The notes under the pieces: generated by a model
The model's input: the letters and a program-made list of their open reading frames with translations, nothing else
What the model was told of the DNA's origin: nothing
Databases searched by the model: none
In this document: in pieces, positions 55,270-63,888 of the stretch
Numbering within the stretch: position 1 is the stretch's first letter
Layout of the letters: each line of letters starts with the position of its first letter
Origin: Actinopolyspora biskrensis
GTDB taxonomy: Bacteria > Actinomycetota > Actinomycetes > Mycobacteriales > Pseudonocardiaceae
Length of the DNA: 64,000 bases
Direction of reading: 5' to 3'
NCBI RefSeq assembly: GCF_013408175.1
Contig: NZ_JACBYW010000001.1
Coordinates: 1,264,707 to 1,328,706, forward strand
Made by a program: the position numbers and the translations under genes

Positions 55270-55283
55270 GGAGCCGATTCGTC

Positions 55284-56222
55284 GTGTCGACTGCCGGTGA
55301 GCGTCCGGACTGGGCGCCGCCCGCGCTGGACCAGGAGCGCATGCGCGCCGCGCTGCGCTCTCTCGAACTGACGGTGCGCGGCAGGCTGGACGGGCTGCTG
55401 CAGGGCAATCACCTCGGTCTCGTTCCGGGTCCCGGCACCGAGCCGGGGGAGGCCAGGCCGTATCAGCCCGGTGACGACGTTCGCCGGATGGACTGGGCCG
55501 TGACGGCCCGAACCACCGAGCCGCACATCCGGGAGACGATCGCCGACCGGGAGCTGGAAACCTGGGTGGCCCTGGATCTTTCCGCGAGCCTGGACTTCGG
55601 CACCGCGGCGTGCACCAAGCGCGAGCTGGCGATAGCGGGTATGGCCGCCGTGGCACATTTGACGAACGGTGGGGGGAACCGTCTCGGGGCCGTGGTCTCC
55701 AACGGGGAACAGTTCACCAGGCACCCGGCGCGCGGCGGGGGTGACCACGCGCGCGCCCTGCTGCGGCGGGTCGCCGAGACCCCGCATCCCGCGGAGGGGG
55801 TGGAGGGTGATCTCACCACGTTGGTCGAGTCGTTGCGCAGGCCGCCGCGCCGACGCGGGCTGGCCGTGGTGATCTCGGACTTTCTCGGCTCCGTCGACTG
55901 GCAGCGGGCCATGCGCGGGTTGGCGGCCAGGCACTCGCTGTTGGCCGTCGAGGTCGTCGACCCGCGTGATGTGGAACTTCCCGAGGTCGGTGACGTCCTG
56001 TTGAGCGATCCCGAGACCGGCAAGCAGCGCGAGGTGCGGACCACGCCGGTGCTGCGCCGTGAGTTCGCCGCGGCTGCCTCCGCGCATCGGGAGCGGGTGG
56101 CGGCGGAGTTGCGGCGGCTCGGGGGTGCTCACCTGGTTCTGCGCACCGATTCCGACTGGATCGCCGACATTGTCCGGTTCGTCGTCGCGCGCAAGCGAGG
56201 ATGGTCCGGAGGAGTGGCATGA
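55284..56222 (+). CDS. DUF58 family protein
   Basis: A 312-residue DUF58 protein; these contain a degenerate von Willebrand-like domain and are clients of MoxR ATPases. The signature PGDDVRRMDWAVTARTTEPHIRE is intact, followed by DLSASLDFG as the metal-binding site remnant. GTG 55284 is preferred because GAGGAG lies 10 bases upstream; GTG 55266, overlapping the MoxR stop, is the alternative. It overlaps the VWA gene by 4 bases. Confidence 0.9.
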   Translation: MSTAGERPDWAPPALDQERMRAALRSLELTVRGRLDGLLQGNHLGLVPGPGTEPGEARPYQPGDDVRRMDWAVTARTTEPHIRETIADRELETWVALDLSASLDFGTAACTKRELAIAGMAAVAHLTNGGGNRLGAVVSNGEQFTRHPARGGGDHARALLRRVAETPHPAEGVEGDLTTLVESLRRPPRRRGLAVVISDFLGSVDWQRAMRGLAARHSLLAVEVVDPRDVELPEVGDVLLSDPETGKQREVRTTPVLRREFAAAASAHRERVAAELRRLGGAHLVLRTDSDWIADIVRFVVARKRGWSGGVA

Positions 56223-57199
56223 GCTTGACAGGTTTCAAGGCCCCTTGGTGGTTTCTGCTGCTGGCCGTGGTGCTCGTCCTCGTCGCGGGGTACCTGTGGG
56301 TTCAGCGCAGGCGCAGGCGCAGCACGATGCGGTTCAGCAACCTCGCCTTGCTCGAACGGGTGGCTCCGCGCAGGCAGGGCTGGCCGAAGCACGTTCCGAT
56401 GGCGCTGCTCGGCGTGACGTTGGTGTTGTTGACCGTGGGGCTCGCCGGGCCGACCTCCGAGCAGCGCATTCCGCGCAACCGGGCCACCGTGCTGTTGACG
56501 ATGGACGTCTCGCTTTCGATGAAGGCCCGTGACGTCAGTCCGAGCAGGTTGCGGGCGGCCAAGCAGGCCGCCAAGGAGTTCGCGGGCAAGCTCACTCCCG
56601 GGATCAACCTGGGGCTGATCTCGTTCGCCGGGACGGCCACGGTGATGGTCATGCCGACCACGGACCGTCCGAGCGTGAAGCAGGCCATCGACAGCCTGCA
56701 GCTGTCCGAGGCGACCGCCACCGGTGACGGGATCAAGGCTTCGCTCTCGGCCATCGAGTCCTTCGGGCGGATGGTCGGCGGTGGTCAGGGGACACCGCCC
56801 GCGCGGATCGTGTTGATGGCGGACGGAGGCCAGACCATTCCGCGGGAGTTGGACGCTCCCAGAGGGGCGTACACCCAGGCCAAGGCCGCCAAGGAGGCGG
56901 GAGTGCCCATTTCGACGATCTCCTTCGGCACCGAGCACGGCAGCATCGAGATCCAGGGCCAGCGCCAGCGGGTGGAGGTCGACGACGAGGCGATGCGCCA
57001 CATAGCCGACCTGTCCGGCGGGGACTTCTACAAGGCCGCCAGCGCGGAGCAACTGCGTCAGGTCTACGACACGCTCCAGGAGCAGATCGGCTACGAGATC
57101 AAACGGGCTGATGCCAGCAAGCCGTGGTTCGTGCTCGGGACGCTCGCGGCCATCGTCGCTGCCGGGGCGGCGCTGCTGGTGGGGCGGCGACTGCCCTGA
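56219..57199 (+). CDS. membrane-anchored VWA-domain protein
   Basis: A 326-residue protein with two N-terminal helices (about 9-28 and 60-80), an extracellular or cytoplasmic von Willebrand factor A domain with the MIDAS motif MDVSLSM, the Thr in the ATATGDG region and the Asp of MADGG, and a C-terminal helix (about 302-322). With MoxR and DUF58 it likely forms a metal-dependent assembly or stress-related complex at the membrane. ATG 56219 overlaps the DUF58 stop. The end of the operon is 57199. Confidence 0.9.
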   Translation: MSLTGFKAPWWFLLLAVVLVLVAGYLWVQRRRRRSTMRFSNLALLERVAPRRQGWPKHVPMALLGVTLVLLTVGLAGPTSEQRIPRNRATVLLTMDVSLSMKARDVSPSRLRAAKQAAKEFAGKLTPGINLGLISFAGTATVMVMPTTDRPSVKQAIDSLQLSEATATGDGIKASLSAIESFGRMVGGGQGTPPARIVLMADGGQTIPRELDAPRGAYTQAKAAKEAGVPISTISFGTEHGSIEIQGQRQRVEVDDEAMRHIADLSGGDFYKAASAEQLRQVYDTLQEQIGYEIKRADASKPWFVLGTLAAIVAAGAALLVGRRLP

Positions 57200-57300
57200 G
57201 TTTCCGTCCGCTGGCTTCCCGCTGCGGGGGCGGGGAGTGTCGACACGGTGGCCGAAGCGGGCAAGCTGATGGCGGATTCGTCGCAGTAGGCGCCGGCGAT

Positions 57301-57410
57301 TCAGTCCTGGACCCGCCACCACGACCCGGCCGAGCTGCTTTCCTGCCGGACGGTACACAGCTTTCCGGAGGGGAACTCGCCGGGTGCGGTGGCTGAGGTG
57401 ACCGTTGCCG
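57301..57410 (-). other. short protein-like tail in another frame downstream of the secreted gene
   Basis: Just beyond the stop of the secreted protein, the shifted frame reads ELTATVTSATAPGEF, SGKLCTVRQESSSAGSWWRVQD stop. Composition and the Cys/Trp content are like a secreted-protein end, unlike shadow frames. It may be a remnant of a longer version or of another gene separated by a frameshift near 57411. Unproven. Confidence 0.3.
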
Positions 57411-57839
57411 TCAACTCACGTACACACAGGGCAGCCCGACCGAGGTGTATTGGCCTCCGCTTATTGCCTTCCACCCCTCGGCGCAGGTCTTCCCGGATCC
57501 GCGCCCGCTGCCGCTGGCCGTCGGCTCGTTGCTGTGTGGCCCGCGAACGTTCATGTTTGGTCCCCACACGTGGATGTAGCCGTAAAAATCGTATCCACGG
57601 CCCACAGTCGAGTAGCCGTTGGTGGCGTCACCGCGGACATCGATGCAAACCGAGTGATTGCACCCGGACGCGTCTTTGGGAGTGGGAGTTTCCTCCGCGG
57701 GCAGCGTCCGCAGGCAAACCTCCCCCTCGCACGTCCAATCACTCGGGGCTGCTTGGGTGGTGGTTGCTGCCGCACTGGTCGCACCGGTTCCGATCAGCAT
57801 CGATGCGGCCACGATGGCCGGCAAGGCAAAGCGTCGCAT
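57411..57839 (-). CDS. small Cys-rich secreted protein
   Basis: A 142-residue protein with a clear Sec signal peptide (MRRFALPAIVAASMLIGTGA, cleavage expected after about residue 25-29). The mature part has six Cys in pairs (TCEGEVC, GCNHSVC, KTC, LPC), suggesting three disulfides, and a GYIHVWGPNMNVRGP motif. Similar uncharacterised secreted proteins occur in streptomycetes. AAGGAA lies 5 bases before ATG 57839. Secreted disulfide-rich protein, function unknown; inhibitor or toxin-like roles are possible but not shown. Confidence 0.72.
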   Translation of the reverse strand: MRRFALPAIVAASMLIGTGATSAAATTTQAAPSDWTCEGEVCLRTLPAEETPTPKDASGCNHSVCIDVRGDATNGYSTVGRGYDFYGYIHVWGPNMNVRGPHSNEPTASGSGRGSGKTCAEGWKAISGGQYTSVGLPCVYVS

Positions 57840-58169
57840 GTTGTTCCTTCCCTTGATCGAGCACTTCGACTCCGAAGCGCTGGAACGGATATTGCCGGAG
57901 TTGAAGGCACACCAAAGCGAGACCGCTCGCATACCACTCGATCGGGTCAGAACGGTTTTGGAAGGCAGTGTCCGTGAACGTGACGTCATGACCTCCTATT
58001 CGAGGTTGAGGTGGGACACCCCGCCGAAGATCCGAAGGCAGCACCCGACCCGCACTGCCGGTGTTGTCCTCCCGAGGTCGCGGGGGACCGGGGCGAGCCA
58101 GGGCGTCTCGGGAGCCGTGCCCGACCGTCGCCGGCCGCGAGTTTCGCCGGTGCGCGGTAGCGTCGGTGG
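57840..58169. other. divergent intergenic region
   Basis: About 330 bases between the divergent secreted-protein and MgtC genes. The part next to the secreted gene (57840-57990) is AT-richer and probably carries its promoter. No gene is recognised. Confidence 0.4.
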
Positions 58170-58889
58170 ATGACCTCCTCGATCACCGGTCTCGGCGAGC
58201 TGCCGATGCTCGTCGAGCTGGGGGCGGCGCTGCTGCTGTCCAGTCTGATCGGGTTGGAGCGCGAGGTCAGGGCCAAAAGCGCCGGGTTGCGTACGCACAC
58301 TCTGGTCGGTGTGGGGACCGCCCTGCTGGTGCTCGTGTCGAAGTACGGTTTTCTCGACATGTTGGAGTGGTCCAACGTGCAGCTCGGGCCGTCCAGGGTG
58401 GCGGCCCAGATCGTGTCGGGGATCGGGTTCATCGGCGGCGGGTTGATTTTCGTGCGCCGGGACGCGGTTCGTGGGCTCACCACGGCGGCGACCGTGTGGG
58501 TGGTGGCCGCGGTGGGGATGGCCTGTGGCAGTGGCCTGCTGGTGTTGGCGACGGCGACCACGCTGGCGCATTTCATCGTGGCTGTGGGTTACCAGTACCT
58601 GGTGACGCTGCTGCGGAGGATGATGCGTGAGCCGGAGGGCGTGCGGATCGGTTATCTGGACGGTCACGGTGTGCTGCGCAACGTGCTGACGTTGTGCACC
58701 AGCAGGGGGTGGGCCGTGCTCGATCTGCAGGTCGAGCGGGAGGACACCGACGACCGCAACCAGCGCACCGCCGTGGTGGCCCTGCGGCTGCGCGGCAGGC
58801 GCGATGCGACGGCGCTGCTCGAGGAGCTGTCCGCTTTGCCCGGTGTGCTGCACGTCGCGGCGAGCGAGCCCGCCGAGAACGGGTTCTGA
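58170..58889 (+). CDS. mgtC: MgtC/SapB-family membrane protein
   Basis: A 239-residue MgtC-family protein. The conserved N-terminal part has four to five helices with LLSSLIGLEREVRAKSAGLRTH and GIGFIGGGLIFVRR, and the C-terminal ~85 residues form an ACT-like cytoplasmic domain. MgtC proteins are linked to magnesium limitation, virulence and control of the F1Fo ATP synthase. Ribosome site is weak. It converges on the D-lactate dehydrogenase-type gene. Confidence 0.87.
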   Translation: MTSSITGLGELPMLVELGAALLLSSLIGLEREVRAKSAGLRTHTLVGVGTALLVLVSKYGFLDMLEWSNVQLGPSRVAAQIVSGIGFIGGGLIFVRRDAVRGLTTAATVWVVAAVGMACGSGLLVLATATTLAHFIVAVGYQYLVTLLRRMMREPEGVRIGYLDGHGVLRNVLTLCTSRGWAVLDLQVEREDTDDRNQRTAVVALRLRGRRDATALLEELSALPGVLHVAASEPAENGF

Positions 58890-58956
58890 ACAGGTCCGAG
58901 CTCTCGTCTCCGGCGGGTTCCGTGTGGTCGTTGCCCGCGCTGCTGGCTTGTGGTGT

Positions 58957-61872
58957 TCACGTGGTGTTCCGGTGGGAAACACCCAGTTGCCTGGCGAGCG
59001 CGGTAGCCAGGTGCAGTGGTTCGGCGGCGGCGGCGTGCCGCAGCTGGGTGCGGCAGCTGAACCCGTCGGCGAGCACCTCGGTTCCGTCCGGGGCGGAACG
59101 TATCCGGGGCAGCAGCGCGTCCTCGGCGCAGGCCATGGAGACCTCGTAGTGGCCGCGTTCGAAACCGAAGTTGCCTGCCAGGCCGCAGCATCCCGCGTCG
59201 AGCACTCGGGGGTTCAGTCCGGCGGTCTCCAGCACGGAGCGGTCGGCGTCGAAGCCCAGTTCGGAGTACTGGTGGCAGTGCATCTGCACGAGCACCTCCC
59301 CGGACTGTTCCCGGGCGGGCCGCGGTGCGGACGGCCGTGCCGGTGCGTGCTGGTCGACCTGTTCGGCGAAGGTGCGGGTCGCCGAGGCCAGGGAGCGCAC
59401 GTCGGGGTCGGCGGGGGCTAGTTCGAGCGCGTCGTTGCGCAGGAAGGCGGTGCAACTCGGTTCCAGTCCCACCACCGGTGCGTCCTCCCGCAGCCACGGA
59501 CGCAGTTCGCGTGCGGTGCGGCGCAGCGTTCGCCGCGCTGTGCCGAGCTGTCCGGTGGAGTACCACGTCAGGCCACAGCACACCGTCGTGTCGGGCAGCC
59601 GGACCTCGTGGCCGGAGGACTCCAGCACCGCGATCGCGTCCAGGCCGATGCCGGGTTCGAAGTGGTTGGTGAAGGTGTCCGGGAACAGCAGCACCGGGTC
59701 ACCGGGTCCTTCCGGTGGGCGGGAAGCTTGCCGGTCCGAGCACGATTCGAGCAGACCGCGCCGTGCCAGCAGCGGCAGATCCCTTTCGGGGGCGATTCCG
59801 CCGAGGCGTTTCAGCAGCGGGGCCGCTCTTCCGCGACCGAGTCGGTTGAACAGCCCCGGGGCCCACCGCGCGGCCGCCAGCCACAGCGGCAGGAACCCCA
59901 TCGAGTAGTGCGTTGCCGGACGTGGCCTGTGGCGATAGTGCCGGTGCAGGAACTCGGCCTTGTAGGTGGCCATGTCCACGCCCACGGGACAGTCGGTCTT
60001 GCAGCCCTTGCAGGACAGGCACAGGTCGAGTGCCTCGCGGGTCTGTTCGGAACGCCAGCCCCCGACCACGGTCCTTCCGGACAGCATCTCGGACAACAGG
60101 TGCGCTCGTCCCCGGGTGGAGTGCTTCTCGTCCCGGGTCGCCCGGTAGCTCGGGCACATCACTCCGCCCGAGGGGTTGAGGCATTTGCCCACTCCCACGC
60201 ACCGGTGCGTCGCGGAGGCGAGGTCGCCGTTGTCGGAGTGCAGCGCCAGTTCGGTCCTGCTCGGAATGCGCGGCGCCGCGACCAGGGGCCTCAGGTCCTC
60301 GTCCACGCCGCGCGGGCGGGTGATCACGCCGGGGTTGTGCAGCCCCTCGGGGTCGAAGAGGGTTTTGAACCGGTCGAACGCCTCCAGCATCTCCGGCGGG
60401 TACATGCGCGGCAGCAGTTCCGAGCGGGCCTGTCCGTCCCCGTGCTCGCCGGAGAGCGAGCCACCGTGCGCGACGACGAGGTCGGCGGCCGCTTCCAGGA
60501 AGGCCCGGTAGTCGGAGGCTCCGGACCGGGAGGTCAGGTCGAAGTCGATGCGCACGTGGATGCAGCCCTCGCCGTAGTGCCCGTAGCTGGCACCGCGGTA
60601 GCCGAAACGATCCAGCAGTTCGTCGAACTCGCGGAGGTAGGAGCCGAGGTTCTCCGGGGGGACGGCGGCGTCCTCCCAGCCGGACCAGCGTTGCGATCCG
60701 TCGGTCATGCGCGTCGAGTACCCCGAGCCCTCCTCGCGGATCTTCCACAGCGCGGCCATCCGGCGTGCGTCGGTGTGCACGACGCATTCGGCGTGGTCCG
60801 CGAATCGCTCGGCGATCGAGTGGGCGGCCCGCGCAGCGGTGTCGGGGTCGGGGCCGCCGGTTTCCACGAGCAGCCAGCTTCGACCGCGGGGCAGCAGCGT
60901 GAGGGCGGGGGAGTTCGGGTTGCGTTCCCGGACGACGTCGACCAGTTCCCGGGTGAGACCTTCCACGGCCAGCGTGGGGTGCTCCCGGATCCGGGGGACC
61001 CGGTCGGCGGCGGCGTACACGTCGTCGAATCCGAGAACGACCATGGCGCGGGCGCCCGGTTCCTCCACCAGCTCCACCGTCGCCGACAGGACGGTGGCGC
61101 AGCTGCCCTCCGAACCGACCAGCGCGCGAGCGACGTCGAACCCGTTCTCCGGAAGCAGCTGGTCCAGGTTGTACCCGGAAACCCGCCTGGTCGTGTCGGG
61201 GAGGTCTGTGCGCAGACGGGGGGCGAATTCGTCGACGAGGTCGCGCAGCCCCCGGTAGAGACGTCCGGTGCGGTCCTGGCGTCCGCACAGCGCGTCCAGC
61301 CGTTGCCGGTCGGTGCTCGACAGCGTCAACCGTGTTCCGTCCGAGAGCAGCACGTCCAGCTCGCGCACGTTGTCGACCGTTTTCCCCCAGGCCACCGAGT
61401 GCGTGCCGCACGAATTGTTCCCGATCATCCCGCCGAGGGTGCACCGGCTGTGTGTGGAGGGGTCGGGGCCGAAGGTGAGCCCGTGCCGCCCGGCCGTTTC
61501 GCGCAGGGTGTCCAGTACGACCCCCGGTTGCACGCGGGCCAGCCGCCGTGCGGGGTCCACGTGTTCGATCCGGTTCATGTGCTTGGAGAAGTCCAGGACC
61601 AGGCCGTCGCCCATGGCGTTGCCCGCCACGCTCGTCCCCGATCCGCGGGAGGTGATCGGCAGTCCGTACTCGCGTGCGACTTCGAGGGTGGCCGCCACGT
61701 CGTTGTCGTCGCGCGGGAAGACCACTCCGCGGGGAACCCGCCGGTAGTTCGAGGCGTCGGTGGCATACAGTGCGCGTGTCCCCGGGTCGAATCGCGCTTG
61801 GCCCGTCAGGGAGTTTCGCAGCGGTTCCGCGAATTCGGGCGTCCGCGCGGCTGTGTGGGCCGTTTCGTTCAT
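58957..61872 (-). CDS. FAD/Fe-S oxidoreductase, D-lactate/glycolate dehydrogenase type
   Basis: A 971-residue protein combining an FAD-linked oxidase module (PCMH domain, motifs TSRGSGTSVAGNAMGDGLVLD by position and GNNSCGTHS; then GlcD-type C-terminal domain) with an iron-sulfur half: CVGVGKCLN and CLSCKGCKTDCPVG for [4Fe-4S] clusters and CCG domains (TVCCGLTWY, DAGCCGLAGNFG). This is the layout of large single-chain D-lactate or D-2-hydroxyacid dehydrogenases feeding electrons to the respiratory chain. ATG 61872 has GGAG 8 bases upstream. Monocistronic. Confidence 0.88.
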   Translation of the reverse strand: MNETAHTAARTPEFAEPLRNSLTGQARFDPGTRALYATDASNYRRVPRGVVFPRDDNDVAATLEVAREYGLPITSRGSGTSVAGNAMGDGLVLDFSKHMNRIEHVDPARRLARVQPGVVLDTLRETAGRHGLTFGPDPSTHSRCTLGGMIGNNSCGTHSVAWGKTVDNVRELDVLLSDGTRLTLSSTDRQRLDALCGRQDRTGRLYRGLRDLVDEFAPRLRTDLPDTTRRVSGYNLDQLLPENGFDVARALVGSEGSCATVLSATVELVEEPGARAMVVLGFDDVYAAADRVPRIREHPTLAVEGLTRELVDVVRERNPNSPALTLLPRGRSWLLVETGGPDPDTAARAAHSIAERFADHAECVVHTDARRMAALWKIREEGSGYSTRMTDGSQRWSGWEDAAVPPENLGSYLREFDELLDRFGYRGASYGHYGEGCIHVRIDFDLTSRSGASDYRAFLEAAADLVVAHGGSLSGEHGDGQARSELLPRMYPPEMLEAFDRFKTLFDPEGLHNPGVITRPRGVDEDLRPLVAAPRIPSRTELALHSDNGDLASATHRCVGVGKCLNPSGGVMCPSYRATRDEKHSTRGRAHLLSEMLSGRTVVGGWRSEQTREALDLCLSCKGCKTDCPVGVDMATYKAEFLHRHYRHRPRPATHYSMGFLPLWLAAARWAPGLFNRLGRGRAAPLLKRLGGIAPERDLPLLARRGLLESCSDRQASRPPEGPGDPVLLFPDTFTNHFEPGIGLDAIAVLESSGHEVRLPDTTVCCGLTWYSTGQLGTARRTLRRTARELRPWLREDAPVVGLEPSCTAFLRNDALELAPADPDVRSLASATRTFAEQVDQHAPARPSAPRPAREQSGEVLVQMHCHQYSELGFDADRSVLETAGLNPRVLDAGCCGLAGNFGFERGHYEVSMACAEDALLPRIRSAPDGTEVLADGFSCRTQLRHAAAAEPLHLATALARQLGVSHRNTT

Positions 61873-62153
61873 CGCGGGGACTCCAGACGGGGCGGGGTGC
61901 GCTTCTGCGCCGGTCGGACCGAAGGCGACGTTGATCGACGTTACACACCGGATGCCAGTCCCGCGCCCGCAGCGCGGCGTGGCGGTCGGCGCGGCCGGTG
62001 GGTGGCGTTCTCCGGGAGAGCCCCGCGTCTCGTCCGGTGAGATCGGGTCCGATGTCGGAGGGCACACCTCGGGCCGATAGCCTCGCGCCGGATTCGGCGG
62101 ACAGCGCCGGGTGAGACACGGAGTTCGAGAGCAAGTTCCTTAGGAGTGTGAGA
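61873..62153. other. divergent promoter region, D-lactate-type dehydrogenase / fabG
   Basis: About 280 bases carrying the leftward and rightward promoters. No clear -10/-35 or operator was identified. No gene. Confidence 0.35.
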
Positions 62154-62858
62154 GTGGCACGGTCCGTACTGGTCACCGGCGGGAATCGTGGTATCGGGTT
62201 GGCTGTGGCCAAGGCGTTCCAGGCCGCCGGGGACAAAGTGGCGATCACCCACCGCGGGTCCGGCGCTCCGGAGGGGATGCTGGGGGTGCGCTGCGATGTG
62301 ACCGACTCGGAGCAGGTGACCGCCGCTTTCGACGAGGTCGAGGCGGCGCACGGCAGGGTCGAGGTGCTCGTGGCCAACGCGGGGATCACCGACGACGGGC
62401 TGCTGCTGCGCATGGAGGAGGAGCAGTTTCAACGGGTGGTCGAGGCCAACCTGACCGGGGCGTACCGGGTCGCCAAACGCGCGGCGAGCAGCATGCTGCG
62501 CAACAGGAGGGGCCGCATGATCTTCATCTCCTCCACTGTGGCGCTTTCCGGCGCTCCGGGGCAGGCCAACTACGCCGCGAGCAAGGCAGGGCTGATCGGT
62601 TTCGCCCGTTCCCTGGCGCGGGAGCTCGGTTCGCGCAGCATCACGTCCAATGTGGTTACCCCCGGGTTCGTGACCACGGACATGACCGACGAGCTGCCCG
62701 AGGAGCGCAAGCAGGAGATTCTCGCGCAGGTGCCGTTGGCCCGTTTCGCCGAACCGGACGAGGTGGCCGGCACGGTGCGGTGGTTGGCCTCGGAGAGCGC
62801 GGGCTACGTCACCGGAGCCGTCATCCCGGTCGACGGCGGTGTCGGCATGGGGCACTGA
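62154..62858 (+). CDS. fabG: 3-oxoacyl-[acyl-carrier-protein] reductase
   Basis: A 234-residue short-chain dehydrogenase that reduces 3-oxoacyl-ACP with NADPH in fatty acid elongation. Cofactor motif TGGNRGIG, ANAG, catalytic Ser (ISSTVALSG), Tyr and Lys in YAASKAG. GTG 62154 is chosen: AGGAGT ends 6 bases upstream and the protein then starts VARSVLVTGGNRGIG, as in mycobacterial FabG1 (MabA); GTG 62148 would have no spacing. Upstream of an InhA-type enoyl reductase, the same order as mabA-inhA in mycobacteria. Confidence 0.93.
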   Translation: MARSVLVTGGNRGIGLAVAKAFQAAGDKVAITHRGSGAPEGMLGVRCDVTDSEQVTAAFDEVEAAHGRVEVLVANAGITDDGLLLRMEEEQFQRVVEANLTGAYRVAKRAASSMLRNRRGRMIFISSTVALSGAPGQANYAASKAGLIGFARSLARELGSRSITSNVVTPGFVTTDMTDELPEERKQEILAQVPLARFAEPDEVAGTVRWLASESAGYVTGAVIPVDGGVGMGH

Positions 62859-62882
62859 ACGGCCCGCTTCCTCGACTCGAGG

Positions 62883-62899
62883 GGCCTCAAGAGGCCTTT
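62883..62899 (+). terminator. short hairpin between fabG and inhA
   Basis: GGCCTC-aa-GAGGCC followed by TTTC, 25 bases after fabG. It looks like a weak terminator or attenuator that could reduce inhA expression relative to fabG. Stem only 6 bp. Confidence 0.35.
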
Positions 62900-63074
62900 C
62901 AGCATGATTCGTTGTGGCTGGAGCGCTCGGCCGACACCGAGCGCGTGGTGCGGAGCGCGTGCGGTGGCGGACGCCACTCGAGGCGTCCCGCCCCGCGCGT
63001 CGCACCCGAGCTCCGGGCGGGCCTTCCACAAGGAATCCTCGGTTTTTTCGGTACGTATTGCGTGGAGGATGCAA

Positions 63075-63842
63075 GTGAGCGGTCTGCTCGAAGGTAAACG
63101 AATTCTCGTGACCGGTGTGATCACCGACTCGTCCATCGCGTTCCACACGGCCAAGGTGGCTCAGGAGCAGGGCGCCGAGGTGGTACTGACCGGTTACGGT
63201 CGGATCAAGCTGGTCGAGCGGATCGCGGGGCGGCTTCCGAAGCCCGCCCCGGTGATCGAGCTCGACGTCACCAACGACCAGCACCTGGCCGGGCTGGCCG
63301 ACTCGGTGTCCGAGCACGTCGACGGGCTCGACGGGGTGGTGCACTCGATCGGCTACGCTCCGGAGTCCTGCCTCGGAGCGGATTTCATGCAGGCCCCGTG
63401 GGAAGACGTCTCCAGCGCGCTGCACATCTCGGCGTATTCGTTGAACTCCCTGACCAAGGCCTGTCTGCCGCTGCTGGGCGAGGGCAGTTCCGTGGTGGGG
63501 ATGGATTTCGACGCGCGGGTGGCCTGGCCTGCCTACGACTGGATGGGGGTGGCCAAGGCGGCCCTGGAGTCCACTTCGCGGTACCTGGCTCGGGAGCTCG
63601 GTCCGCGGGGGATTCGCGTCAACCTGGTCAGCGCCGGTCCCGTGCGCACCATGGCCGCCAAGTCGATTCCCGGTTTCCAGGAGTTGGAGGACACCTGGGG
63701 CGAGCGCGCTCCGCTCGGTTGGGATGTGGAGAACCCGGAGCCGGTGGGGCGCACGGTCTGCACCGCGCTGTCGGACTGGCTGCCGAAAACCACCGGATCC
63801 ATGATCATGACCGATGGTGGTTTCCACGCCCTGGGCGCGTGA
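63075..63842 (+). CDS. inhA: NADH-dependent enoyl-[acyl-carrier-protein] reductase
   Basis: A 255-residue InhA/FabI-type reductase completing the fatty acid elongation cycle. Matches mycobacterial InhA closely: LLEGKRILVTGVITDSSIAF, HSIGYAPES around the residue equivalent to Ser94, active-site YDWMGVAK (Tyr158/Lys165 equivalents) and terminal TGSMIMTDGG. GTG 63075 is chosen because GGAGG lies 6 bases upstream and the product starts like InhA (xxGLLxGKRILV); ATG 63069 sits directly on the ribosome site. Stands 216 bases after fabG, with the gap 62859-63074 probably read through. Confidence 0.93.
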   Translation: MSGLLEGKRILVTGVITDSSIAFHTAKVAQEQGAEVVLTGYGRIKLVERIAGRLPKPAPVIELDVTNDQHLAGLADSVSEHVDGLDGVVHSIGYAPESCLGADFMQAPWEDVSSALHISAYSLNSLTKACLPLLGEGSSVVGMDFDARVAWPAYDWMGVAKAALESTSRYLARELGPRGIRVNLVSAGPVRTMAAKSIPGFQELEDTWGERAPLGWDVENPEPVGRTVCTALSDWLPKTTGSMIMTDGGFHALGA

Positions 63843-63888
63843 CGCGCCTGACAGGACGGTGAAACCGAGTCGCACGGCCGTTGTTGTG

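Noticed and set aside
59699..62413. A 904-residue open frame on the minus strand overlapping the D-lactate-dehydrogenase-type gene
   Set aside because: It is Arg/Pro/Gly-rich shadow coding of the real gene in a shifted frame, with no domain and no ribosome site.
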